NCBI GenBank assembly: GCA_910588225.1 | Contig: CAJUQT010000005.1 | Location: forward strand, 52,655-116,654 | Direction: 5' to 3' | DNA: 64,000 nt | DNA from: an uncultured Acetatifactor sp. | GTDB lineage: Bacteria > Bacillota > Clostridia > Lachnospirales > Lachnospiraceae | Part shown: piece by piece, positions 46,604 to 55,470 of the stretch | Numbering within the stretch: the stretch's first letter is position 1 | Layout: each line of letters starts with the position of its first letter | The notes under the pieces: model-generated | Databases searched by the model: none | Told to the model about the DNA's origin: nothing | Seen by the model: the letters and a program-made list of their open reading frames with translations, nothing else | Program-made: the position numbers and the translations under genes

Positions 46604-48747
46604 ATGAAAAGAAAGAAATTGCTTGCCGTTTTGCTGGCTTCAGCCATGACGATAAGTATGGCCGCCTGCGGAAATGATTCTGCAGAAAGCTCGACGCCCA
46701 GTGAATCAACAGGCACGGAAAGCACTGAGTCCAGTGCGGCCAGTGAAGAAGTCAGCAGCGAGACCCCTGCCGGGGAGCCGGAGCAGGAAGCTGTTGTGGC
46801 AGAGCTGAAGCCCCTTGCCAACAAAGAGTACGGCACCGATTATGTGTCTCTGTATTCCCAGTTCGGAAAGGAGACCAGCATTGCCGATGTAATCGAGGAT
46901 GAGGAGACCGGATTCGCCTACATAGAGCGGGACGGTGTGCGTTATCAGCTTGGTCTGGACTTCCTTTCCATGGCTATGGTGTACTCAAGGGTGTGGCTGA
47001 ACATCCCACCAATCCCTACTGGGGACCGGAGATGGCTCTGATTGACTGGACCAGCGAGAAGGCGGATAACAGCATTATCATCGGAAATGTAACCGAGATG
47101 TCCGGTAAGTTCCGCTATGCTGCATTTGGCGGCACCAATCCTAATGCCACGGATCTGGCGATTCAGAATATGACGGTAGGTATGCAGACAGTGGCGACCA
47201 ACAAGGAAGGCGGTTTTGAGTGGAATACTACCGTTCTGGCTTCCGAGCCCGAAGCAGTGGAGAATGCAGATGGAAGCAAAACCTATACCATCAAAATCAA
47301 GGATAACCTGAAGTTCTCCGACGGCAGTCCTGTTACCGCAAAAGATTATCTGGTATTTACCATGGTATTCTCCAGTCCGGTAGCCGTTCAGGCAGCAGGT
47401 AAGGATCATCAGTCCGGCAGAACTATTGTAGGCTTTAAAGATTTCAATACCTACACCGGCCCTGATTCCGCAGAAGGAAAGAAGACATTTGCCGGACTGC
47501 GTATGATTGACGACTATACTTTCTCTGTAACCATTGATGCCGCAGAGCTGCCTTATTTCTATGACATTACCTATGCAGGCTTCTCCGCATATTATACCCC
47601 TATGTGGATAAAAGATGTGGAGATTAAGGATGACGGCGAAGGCGTATACTTCTCCGATGAGTTCTATACCATGTCTGACGGAGAGAAGTACGACATGGCC
47701 GCACATATTGAGGAGATTTCCCGCAATACCGATACCACCTATCCTTACTCCGGACCTTACGTGGTAGAGAGCTATGATGTGGCGGATTCCTCCGCAGTGC
47801 TGAAGCTGAACCCTGAATTCCCCGGTAATTACGAAGGTGTGAAACCCAGTATTGAAACAGTTGTTTATAAACTGGTAGTCAGCGCTACCCAGCTGGTAGA
47901 CCTGCAGTCCGGCGGTGTGGATGTGTTGTCTGGCATTACCGGCGGCAATGAGACCAACGAGGCTGTGGACCTTGCGGACGGCGCACCTGATAAGTATGTT
48001 TATACTCATTACAGCCGTGCGGGCTATGGCAAGCTTGGCTTCCGTGCTGATTTCGGTTCCGTACAGTTTACGGAAGTTCGTCAGGCCATCGCATACTGCA
48101 TGGACCGTGCGGGATTTGCAAAGGAATTTACCGGCGGCTACGGCGGTGTGGTTGACGGCCCTTACTATACCGGAAGCTGGATGTATCAGGCGGCGGTCGG
48201 ACAGGGGATGATGCTGGACGCTTATTCTACTTCCGTAGACAGTGCGATTGCAGTTCTGGAAGAAGGCGGCTGGGTATATGATGCGGAAGGAAATGCCTAT
48301 ACCGAAGGTGTGCGTTACAAGCAGATTCCGGCAGCGGAGATGAGCGAGAATGATAAGACCTTCCAGTCCAAGGACGGTGCTTATAAGACCACTCAGGTGG
48401 GTGATTACTATTATATGCCTCTGGTGCTGAACTGGTATGGCACTACCGACAATCCGTTCACGGATCAGCTGATGACCGGATTTGCCTCCAATGAGAATAT
48501 CAAGGCTGCAGGTTTTGAAGTACAGTATACTGTAGGTGAGTTTAATCCCATGCTGGATGAGCTGTATCAGGCTGCCATCTATGGTTACTATAGCGGAACG
48601 CCTCTGTATACCTGCTTTAACTTTGCTACCGGGTTCACAAGTGCCGCATATGATTTTGCATATAATCTGACCATTGATCCTGCCATGTATGACGACTATA
48701 GCCAGTACTATGTCAAGGATGAAGCCGATGCTTATTGGCTGAATTAA
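46604..48747 (+). pseudogene. Solute-binding lipoprotein of operon 2, frameshifted
   Basis: The start is sound (AAGGAGGAG, then a signal peptide with lipobox MAAC and a Ser/Glu linker). The first frame runs to residue 145, ending in unrelated sequence at 47041. The rest of the binding protein continues in a second frame from about 46987 (KGVAEHPTNPYWGPEMALIDW) to 48747, covering the family 5 binding domain (LKFSDGSPVTAKDYL, VRQAIAYCMDRAGFAKEFTGGYG). The break lies after LSMAMVY near 46985. Compared with operon 1, the N-terminal segment resembles the C-terminus of that protein, including LGLDFLSMAMVY, while the end is short by about 90 residues. This indicates a permuted architecture plus an internal deletion that shifted the frame. 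Confidence 0.75.
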
Positions 48748-48818
48748 CGAAAGCTGCTGAAGGCAGTGGCGTCGGTGATACACTGACATGAGACACTGCG
48801 GGAGAGTAGAGCAAGGGT

Positions 48819-48851
48819 ACAGGCTGCTGTCAGCTTTTGACGGCAGCCTGT
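48819..48851 (+). terminator. Intra-operon hairpin after the binding-protein gene of operon 2
   Basis: ACAGGCTGCTGTCA pairs with TGACGGCAGCCTGT (one mismatch) around a GCTTT loop, with no T-tract after it. Hairpins here typically raise binding-protein mRNA level relative to the permeases. A related stem (ATGGGGCGGCCGTC/GACTGCTCCAT) lies at the same place in operon 1, at about 42322-42350. Confidence 0.6.
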
Positions 48852-48979
48852 GCTGTAATTCATGAGTACTCTCGGAAACTCTCTTGCAATTATCACTTTT
48901 ATTGTCTGTCTGCAAATCGGAAATCAAAATTACAGAGAGCTTCCGAGCGTATTCAAAACTAAAAAAAGAGGGATCACAT

Positions 48980-50026
48980 ATGGGAAAATATATTGTCAAA
49001 AGAACAGCCTACATGCTGGTGGTGCTGGTGATGCTGTCTTTTATCATGTTTATGATCTATAACCTGGTGCCCAGCAATCGAGCCTATACGGATGCCAGCA
49101 ATGATATTAAGTCCATCAAGAGTAATACCATGACGGCCGAGGAACACCAGGCCCGCTTTGAGGAGCTGTATCTGCAGTATCAGCGCAGGTATGGTACGGA
49201 TGTGGAGAACAAGGGTATCCGTTATCTGCGCTGGGTGGGACTGTATCCGCTGTATGACGGCAGCTTCAACGGCCTGCTGCAGGGGAACCTGGGATATTCT
49301 TATGAACAGAAAAAGCCTGTGCTGGATGTGATAGCCGCCCCTATGAAGGTGACAATCCGCATCAATATCTTTGCCACAATTCTGGCATTGGGAATTACGA
49401 TTCCTCTGGGAATTCGATGTGCGGTTAAGAGAGGCAGCCGAATGGACCAGATTGTGCAGGTGTGTACGATTATCGGTTACAGTCTGCCGACCTTCCTGAT
49501 TTCCATCCTGTTTATCTGGATATTTGCCGCGAAGCTGGGGATTTTTCCGCCCAGCGGCATGAAGACAGCGGGCACAAATTATACAGGGATAAAGTACTGG
49601 ATGGATTCTCTGTATTATATGGCGCTGCCTTTGCTTGTGATGACATTCTGCAGTCTGGGCGGCATGACCCGTTATGTGAGAGCTTCCATGATTGAGGCCC
49701 TTTCCATGGACTGCATTAAGACAGCCCGGGCAAAAGGCCTGCGGGAGCAGATTGTCATCTATTCTCATGCCTGGCGCAACGCCCTGATTCCCATTGTAAC
49801 CCTGGTGGTAGGGTGGTTTCTGGGAATTTTCTCAGGATCCCTGGTGATTGAACAGATGTTTGCCATCAATGGTATGGGCAGCCTGATGATCGGGTCTCTG
49901 CGCACTGCGGATTATGATGTGGTTTTGTTAATGCAGATGTTCTATGTGGGAATCTCTCTGCTGGGAAATCTGATTATTGATATCATCTATGGCCTGGTAG
50001 ACCCCAGAGTTCGGGTGAGTAAATAA
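48980..50026 (+). CDS. OppB-type permease, operon 2
   Basis: A 348-residue permease closely related to the operon 1 protein at 41260-42288: MGKYIVKRTAYMLVVLVMLSFIMFM at the start, extracytoplasmic region of about 95 residues, five further helices, EAA-type loop (TARAKGLREQIVIYSHAWRNALIPI) and a DPRVRVSK end. ATG 48980 has AGAGGG upstream; the open frame extends to 48884 without a start signal. It follows the broken binding-protein gene, so the membrane part of operon 2 seems intact while its receptor is not. Confidence 0.95.
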   Translation: MGKYIVKRTAYMLVVLVMLSFIMFMIYNLVPSNRAYTDASNDIKSIKSNTMTAEEHQARFEELYLQYQRRYGTDVENKGIRYLRWVGLYPLYDGSFNGLLQGNLGYSYEQKKPVLDVIAAPMKVTIRINIFATILALGITIPLGIRCAVKRGSRMDQIVQVCTIIGYSLPTFLISILFIWIFAAKLGIFPPSGMKTAGTNYTGIKYWMDSLYYMALPLLVMTFCSLGGMTRYVRASMIEALSMDCIKTARAKGLREQIVIYSHAWRNALIPIVTLVVGWFLGIFSGSLVIEQMFAINGMGSLMIGSLRTADYDVVLLMQMFYVGISLLGNLIIDIIYGLVDPRVRVSK

Positions 50027-50039
50027 GGGGGGCGGAGAA

Positions 50040-52037
50040 ATGAGCAAAAAGAGAACAAACGGTTCTTCGAAAAAAAGCGGGACCACTCTTGGACGTTGGT
50101 TCGCCCGGTGGTTCCATGGAGGCAGCAGACAGCTGGCAGAGGAGATGGAAGCAGCGAAGCAGGAAAAAGGTGCCGCGGAATCCGGAGATGTGGAAGAGCT
50201 TATCAGTCCAGGGAAGCAGATTCTGCGCAATTTTCTGGAGCGGAAGCTGGCAGTCGGAGCACTGTGTCTGCTGATTACCATGTTTATTGTGATGTTTGTG
50301 GGACCTTTGATGATGCCGAATTACAGCGATGCTTACACAGAGGTTACCCAGCAGAGTATTCCGCCAACCATGTCCATGATGGCCGTGCCCAAAGAAATGA
50401 AAAACGACATTAAGATGATTGACGGGTATGGTTCCTTTACCGTGGGACTTTCCAATGCCGGAAAAGTGTATGTATGGGGGGCTGCCAAAATCGGTACCAC
50501 AGGGGTGGATATGGCGGAGATTCCCGAGGAAGTACAGAATGCGAAAATCGCAATGGTTGCCGCAGGCATTGACCATATTGTAGCCATCGGAGAGGACGGT
50601 AAAGTATACTGCTGGGGAAATAAACGTCTCGGCCAGTACGGCACCGAAGCGGAGGCTATGGAAGCGGACGGCCAGCTGAATCCCAATATCGCCTATATGC
50701 CGGAGGAACTGGTCACAGAAGGCGTGGATGTTGAAAATGTGAAAAAGCTGACCTGCGGATACCAGTGTACTGCCATTCTGATGAATGACGGCACTCTGTA
50801 TCTGTGGGGCAATAAGATGACCTATGCCAACATGGATATTTTCATGAACATGACCGGTCTGAAGGACATTGATTTCACTTTGAATTATGTGGTGGGACTG
50901 GCCATGAAGAGAGACAGTGTCTACACAGGAACCCGTGGACTCTATGATGTGGTCCGCACCAATGTGTCCGGACCTGCTGTCAAAATGAAGGAATTTTTGA
51001 ACGGCCGTACCATCAGTTCTCTGACAGCAACCAGCTCCAGTGTCTGCCTGCTTCTGGATGACGGAACCATTGGATTTGTAGGAGACTTTGCCTCCGGCCT
51101 CACGCCGGCTCCCACACTTTCAGAGGGAGAAAGGTATGTACAGGTGGTGGGAGGCAGTTATCATTATTCAGGCCTCACAGACAAAGGAAATGTCTATTCC
51201 TGGGGCAGCAATGTGCTGAACCAGACCAAGGTATCAGCCAAAGCTGCCAATTCTGCAAAGCTCTATGCCGGTGCATTCCAGACCTATTCAGTGGATGAAA
51301 ATGATGCATTGACAGCCAAATGGGGATTAAAAGGCTATGTATTCGGTACGGAGACCCATGGTGCGGACATTTTCCAGCGGATTATCAACGGCGGTAAAAT
51401 GACTATGACCATCGGTGCTGTGGCGGTTATTATTTCGGCTGTTATCGGTGTTATTATCGGCTGTATCTCGGGATATTTCGGCGGCAAAGCAGATATTCTG
51501 CTGATGCGTGTGGCAGAGATATTCACCGCGATTCCTTTTCTGCCTTTCGCCATGATCCTGTCGGCTATTATGGGACGTATGACATTGAGTGAGGATCCCC
51601 GCATTTTCATCATCATGTGCATTCTGGGGGTTCTGACCTGGCCGGGGCTGGCGAGACTGGTGCGCGGACAGGTGCTTGTGGCCAGAGAAAGTGAGTATGT
51701 GATGGCGGCAAAGGCCATGGGTGTGAAGGAGAGGCGGATTGCGTTTAAACACATTCTGCCCAATGTCATGTCGGTGATTCTGGTATCCCTGATGCTGGAT
51801 TTCGGCACCTGCATGCTGACAGAGTCCTCTCTGAGTTATCTGGGATTTGGTGTGACATATCCCCGCCCCACCTGGGGGAATATGCTGAACGGCGCCAATA
51901 ACGCCACCATTATCAACGCCTACTGGTGGCAGTGGGTGTTTACCGCTATCTTCCTTGCAGTGACGACTATCTGCATCAATATAGTGGGTGATGCGCTGCG
52001 GGATGTGATGGATCCCAAATCCAGTGTGGAAAAGTAA
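50040..52037 (+). CDS. OppC-type permease with inserted RCC1-like beta-propeller, operon 2
   Basis: A 665-residue protein with the same unusual layout as its operon 1 paralogue: cytoplasmic N-terminus, membrane helix near residues 75-95, an extracytoplasmic RCC1-type propeller of about 310 residues (motifs MVAAGIDHIVAIGEDGKVYCWG, LTCGYQCTAILMNDGTLYLWG, VVGGSYHYSGLTDKGNVYSWG), then the standard OppC continuation from VFGTETHGADIFQRI with five helices and EAA loop (AAKAMGVKERRIAFKHILPN). The membrane part is much more alike between the two paralogues than the propeller. AAGGGGGGCGGAG precedes the start, 13 bases after the OppB-like stop. Confidence 0.95.
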   Translation: MSKKRTNGSSKKSGTTLGRWFARWFHGGSRQLAEEMEAAKQEKGAAESGDVEELISPGKQILRNFLERKLAVGALCLLITMFIVMFVGPLMMPNYSDAYTEVTQQSIPPTMSMMAVPKEMKNDIKMIDGYGSFTVGLSNAGKVYVWGAAKIGTTGVDMAEIPEEVQNAKIAMVAAGIDHIVAIGEDGKVYCWGNKRLGQYGTEAEAMEADGQLNPNIAYMPEELVTEGVDVENVKKLTCGYQCTAILMNDGTLYLWGNKMTYANMDIFMNMTGLKDIDFTLNYVVGLAMKRDSVYTGTRGLYDVVRTNVSGPAVKMKEFLNGRTISSLTATSSSVCLLLDDGTIGFVGDFASGLTPAPTLSEGERYVQVVGGSYHYSGLTDKGNVYSWGSNVLNQTKVSAKAANSAKLYAGAFQTYSVDENDALTAKWGLKGYVFGTETHGADIFQRIINGGKMTMTIGAVAVIISAVIGVIIGCISGYFGGKADILLMRVAEIFTAIPFLPFAMILSAIMGRMTLSEDPRIFIIMCILGVLTWPGLARLVRGQVLVARESEYVMAAKAMGVKERRIAFKHILPNVMSVILVSLMLDFGTCMLTESSLSYLGFGVTYPRPTWGNMLNGANNATIINAYWWQWVFTAIFLAVTTICINIVGDALRDVMDPKSSVEK

Positions 52038-52049
52038 GGAGGAAATCGT

Positions 52050-53063
52050 ATGCCATTATTAGAGATAAAAAATCTGCGGACCTTTTTCAGGACCAAAAGG
52101 GGCATTGTCAAGGCAGTCAACGATGTCTCCTATTCGCTGGAGCCGGGGAAGACCCTGGGCATTGTAGGGGAATCCGGGTCCGGCAAATCGGTTTCCGCCA
52201 TGAGCATTCTCCGGCTTCTGGATGAGAACGGATATATTGAATCCGGAGAGATTCATTTTGAGGACAGGGAGCTGACGAAGCTTTCCATGGATGAATTGTA
52301 TCATATTCGCGGAAATGCCATATCCGTTATCTTCCAGGAGCCTATGACCAGCCTGAATCCGGTTTTCACGGTGGAGAGGCAGCTGAGCGAGCCTTTTATC
52401 ATCCATCAGGGCATGAATAAAAAGCAGGCCCGTGAAAATGCTCTGAAGATGTTGTATGATGTACAGATTCCCAATCCGGAGGCTGTCATCCGGCAATATC
52501 CTCACCAGCTGAGCGGGGGGATGAGACAGAGGGTGATGATCGCCATGGCCCTGGCCTGCCGGCCGAAGATACTGATTGCCGACGAACCCACCACGGCTCT
52601 GGATGTGACCATACAGGCCCAGATATTGCGTCTGATGAACGAGCTGCAGGAGGAAAAAGGGACTTCCATCATTTTCATTACCCACGACCTGGGTGTTATC
52701 AATGAGATGGCGGACGATGTGGCGGTGATGTACTGCGGTCAGGTAGTGGAGAAGGCAGGCGCCAGAATCATTTTCGATGACTGCAGGATGAGCCATCCTT
52801 ATACGGAAGGGTTGATGTTCTCCATTCCCCGGATCGACTCCGTCCATGAGAAGATAGAGCCCATTCCCGGGGTGGTGCCCCATCCGCTGGCATTGCCGAA
52901 GGGCTGCAAATTTGCGCCCAGATGTAAATACTGTACCCGGAAATGTATGGAAGAAGAGCCGGCTCTGACAGATGCCGGCAATGGTCAGCTGATTCGTTGT
53001 TTTTATCCCGAGAAGGAGGTGAGACGCAGTGCAGAACACAAAAAAATTACTGTCAATCAGTAA
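52050..53063 (+). CDS. OppD/DppD-type ATPase, operon 2
   Basis: A 337-residue ATPase very similar to 38279-39298: Walker A GESGSGKS, IFQEPMTSLNPVF, signature LSGGMRQRVMIAMAL, Walker B ILIADEPTTALDVT and C-terminal cysteine motif (CKFAPRCKYCTRKC). AAGGAGG precedes the ATG. Its 3' end overlaps the OppF-like gene by 35 bases. Confidence 0.95.
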   Translation: MPLLEIKNLRTFFRTKRGIVKAVNDVSYSLEPGKTLGIVGESGSGKSVSAMSILRLLDENGYIESGEIHFEDRELTKLSMDELYHIRGNAISVIFQEPMTSLNPVFTVERQLSEPFIIHQGMNKKQARENALKMLYDVQIPNPEAVIRQYPHQLSGGMRQRVMIAMALACRPKILIADEPTTALDVTIQAQILRLMNELQEEKGTSIIFITHDLGVINEMADDVAVMYCGQVVEKAGARIIFDDCRMSHPYTEGLMFSIPRIDSVHEKIEPIPGVVPHPLALPKGCKFAPRCKYCTRKCMEEEPALTDAGNGQLIRCFYPEKEVRRSAEHKKITVNQ

Positions 53064-54645
53064 TCTGAAAAAATATTTTCCTGTGGCGAAATCTTCTTTT
53101 TTCCAGAAAGAGCAGCTTTATGTCCGTGCCAATGAAGACATTTCTCTGGACATTTACGAGGGGGAGACCATCGGTGTGGTGGGAGAGAGCGGCTGTGGAA
53201 AATCCACACTGGGACGTGTGCTGCTGCAGCTGTATGCGCAGACGGCGGGCAATACCATGTATTACGGCGCCACACTGGATGAGACCACGCCCCGGTATGT
53301 GGCGGATACATTGCAGCATCTGGATAAATACCGCGCCAGGCTGACCAAAGCCGGTGAAAAAGCGGCGGAACTGGACAGACAGGTATCTGCCGTTGGAGAG
53401 GATAAGGCAGATTTCTATCTGCTCCAGGAACGCAATCTGGCCCGCTGTGAGGAGCAGACCTGCCTGAACGCCATTGTGAAGATTCTGGGCGGTTTTTATG
53501 CGAAGGACGAGGGCGGCAAGGGAAGAGAGCTGCTGCAGAAGGTATTTGACGAGAATGTGAAGCGCAATAAGCTGAAAACCAGATATCAGGACAGCAGGGG
53601 AAAATATGATTATTGCATTCAGCAGGGGATGGATGAGAGCAAAGCCAAAGTGGGGGGGCTGAAGAAAACGCTGGAGGAACTCAGGGAGAAAATTGAGGCC
53701 TGTGACAGAAGTGTTGCTGCCTGCCAGCAGGAGCTGGATGCGCTGCGCGTGGCCAATGCCGGCGATGCGGAATTCGTCAGGTATGAAGCCATGCGGGACA
53801 GCGGCATCGACCTGGCCAGACTGAAATACTCCGAAATGCGTCTGCTGCGCAGAGACCTGCAGATTATTTTCCAGGATCCGTATTCCAGTCTGAATCCCCG
53901 TCTGACCATTGGCCAGATTATTGAGGAGGGACTGGTAACCCATAAATTTTATAAACATGGTTCTCCGAAAATGCGGGAACATATTGTGGAGACCATGAAG
54001 AAGTGCGGTCTGCAGGAATATATGCTGCATCGTTACCCGCATCAGTTTTCCGGCGGACAGAGGCAGCGTGTGGCCATTGCCCGTGCGCTGGCGGTGGGCC
54101 CCAAGTTCATTGTGTGCGATGAGTGTGTCTCCGCACTGGACGTTTCCATTCAGTCCCAGATTATCAATCTGCTGCAGGAGCTGAAGGAGAAGGAAAATCT
54201 GACCTATATGTTCATTTCCCATGATTTGTCCGTGGTCCGCTATATTTCGGACAGAATCTGTGTGATGTATCTGGGTAATATTGTAGAATTGGGAGATGCG
54301 AAGACTGTGTTTGAAGATCCCCGTCATCCTTACACAGTGGCGCTGATGTCTTCTATTCCCACCACCGACCCGGAGGCTTTGAGTAAAGAGAGAATCCTGC
54401 TGGAAGGCAATATTCCCAGTCCGATCAAGCCGCCTACAGGGTGTAAGTTCCACACGCGCTGCTATATGGCTTGCGACAAGTGCAAGCGGGTACCGCCCGA
54501 ACTTAAGGAAGTTGAACCCGGACATTTCCTGGCCTGCCACTTCCCGGAACGCAAGATAGACAGGGAAGGCAATTATATGTTTGAACTGCCCAAAATGGAG
54601 CGTAAGTCCAACCGCTTCGCTCGAAAGGAGGATGCCGCGGATTAA
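53029..54645 (+). CDS. OppF/DppF-type ATPase with coiled-coil insertion, operon 2
   Basis: A 538-residue ATPase starting with GTG after AAGGAGGT. Walker A GESGCGKST near residue 55 is followed, after TMYYGATLDE, by an insertion of about 185 charged heptad-rich residues (about 98-285, including GLKKTLEELREKIEACDRS). The ATPase fold resumes at YSEMRLLRRDLQIIFQDPYSSLNPR and has signature FSGGQRQRVAIARALA, Walker B IVCDECVSALDVS and C-terminal CKFHTRCYMACDKCK. The insert is at the same site as in operon 1 but has diverged strongly in sequence. Confidence 0.94.
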   Translation: MQNTKKLLSISNLKKYFPVAKSSFFQKEQLYVRANEDISLDIYEGETIGVVGESGCGKSTLGRVLLQLYAQTAGNTMYYGATLDETTPRYVADTLQHLDKYRARLTKAGEKAAELDRQVSAVGEDKADFYLLQERNLARCEEQTCLNAIVKILGGFYAKDEGGKGRELLQKVFDENVKRNKLKTRYQDSRGKYDYCIQQGMDESKAKVGGLKKTLEELREKIEACDRSVAACQQELDALRVANAGDAEFVRYEAMRDSGIDLARLKYSEMRLLRRDLQIIFQDPYSSLNPRLTIGQIIEEGLVTHKFYKHGSPKMREHIVETMKKCGLQEYMLHRYPHQFSGGQRQRVAIARALAVGPKFIVCDECVSALDVSIQSQIINLLQELKEKENLTYMFISHDLSVVRYISDRICVMYLGNIVELGDAKTVFEDPRHPYTVALMSSIPTTDPEALSKERILLEGNIPSPIKPPTGCKFHTRCYMACDKCKRVPPELKEVEPGHFLACHFPERKIDREGNYMFELPKMERKSNRFARKEDAAD

Positions 54646-54655
54646 ACCGCGGCAT
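54632..54655 (+). promoter_or_regulatory. Perfect 9-bp stem between OppF-like and small membrane protein genes
   Basis: ATGCCGCGG pairs with CCGCGGCAT around ATTAAA, which contains the OppF-like stop codon. The start codon of the next small gene lies one base beyond. It could limit or couple translation of the small protein. There is no T-tract, so it is not a typical terminator. Confidence 0.5.
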
Positions 54656-54656
54656 T

Positions 54657-54857
54657 ATGCCCATGATCTGGAAAAGAATCAGGAAATCTTCTCAGGAAGA
54701 AGAGGAGAAGTTTCAGAAAGAGCTGAGGGAAGCAGGGGTTTCCTTCCGGGAAAAGCTGGTGATGACACTGACGGCCTATGTGGTGCTTGTGCTGCCCTGC
54801 CTGCTGCTCCTGATTGGCCTGAGCGCGTTTATGCTGTGGATAATGGGATTACTTTAA
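54657..54857 (+). CDS. Small membrane protein at the end of opp-like operon 2
   Basis: A 66-residue protein: a charged N-terminal half (KRIRKSSQEEEEKFQKELRE) and a hydrophobic C-terminal half (about residues 38-63, VVLVLPCLLLLIGLSAFML). It occupies the same position as 36358-36549 in operon 1 and has the same charged-then-hydrophobic design. No family recognised. ATG 54663 is a possible alternative start; neither has a strong ribosome binding site. Confidence 0.6.
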   Translation: MPMIWKRIRKSSQEEEEKFQKELREAGVSFREKLVMTLTAYVVLVLPCLLLLIGLSAFMLWIMGLL

Positions 54858-54932
54858 AAGTACTGTAACCTGCCTTGCGGAAACCGCGCAGTCAAAATGA
54901 TTTGCATTGGCTGATTTGCAGCAAAAAAGTAG

Positions 54933-54961
54933 TTGCTTTTTTACTGTGGCTGTGTTAAGAT
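54933..54961 (+). promoter_or_regulatory. Candidate secG promoter
   Basis: TTGCTT at 54933-54938, a 17-base spacer and TAAGAT at 54956-54961, about 90 bases before the secG start. Confidence 0.5.
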
Positions 54962-55049
54962 AAATAAAGTTTGGACGTAAGAACTGGTTTTCCAAGAGGA
55001 GAAGAGTCTGTGGTGAGGGGCTGGGAAGACCGTAGGAGGTGTGAGATAG

Positions 55050-55292
55050 ATGGGTGTTTTGAAGGTTGTTTTGACAGTACTGTTTATTATAATATGTATA
55101 GCGCTTGTGGTGCTGGTATTGATGCAGGAAGGCAAGTCTGCGGGGCTGGGAGCGATCAGCGGAGCGGCGGAGACTTACTGGGGCAAGAATAAGGGGCGTT
55201 CCATGGAAGGTCTGCTGGTGAAGCTGACCAAGGGACTGGCATTTTTGTTCATGCTGCTGGCAGTGATACTGAACTTGAATATTTACAAATAA
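55050..55292 (+). CDS. secG: Protein translocase subunit SecG
   Basis: An 80-residue inner-membrane protein with the SecG layout: N-terminal membrane helix (VLTVLFIIICIALVVLVLM), the conserved polar loop QEGKSAGLGAISG, and a second helix (LAFLFMLLAVILNLN). It assists SecYE-mediated protein export. TAGGAGGTGTGA precedes the start. It sits before rnr and smpB, the usual Firmicute arrangement. Confidence 0.93.
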   Translation: MGVLKVVLTVLFIIICIALVVLVLMQEGKSAGLGAISGAAETYWGKNKGRSMEGLLVKLTKGLAFLFMLLAVILNLNIYK

Positions 55293-55326
55293 ACGGCAAT
55301 GTAAGTTGCAGATTTGTACGTAAGAA

Positions 55327-55363
55327 GGCACCCTTGTGTATCAGACAGGAGGTGTCTTTTTTC
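55327..55363 (+). terminator. Terminator between secG and rnr
   Basis: GGCACC at 55327-55332 pairs with GGTGTC at 55351-55356, followed directly by six T's. The stem is short with a large loop, so partial readthrough into rnr is likely. Confidence 0.55.
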
Positions 55364-55470
55364 TTATCAGGTAATTTGTTGATGACCTGTGAACCGATGA
55401 GCGTGGAGGAGAACGGCATCACAAGAAATCGGAATAGGCTGGCAAATGTCTGTAGTCAGACAGGAGAGAT

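Noticed and set aside
46945..48999. 684-residue ORF on the minus strand
   Set aside because: It is antisense to the binding protein and OppB region of operon 2. The composition is that of a shadow frame and there is no start signal.
53053..54540. 495-residue ORF on the minus strand
   Set aside because: Shadow of the OppF-like gene, whose ATPase motifs are unambiguous on the plus strand.
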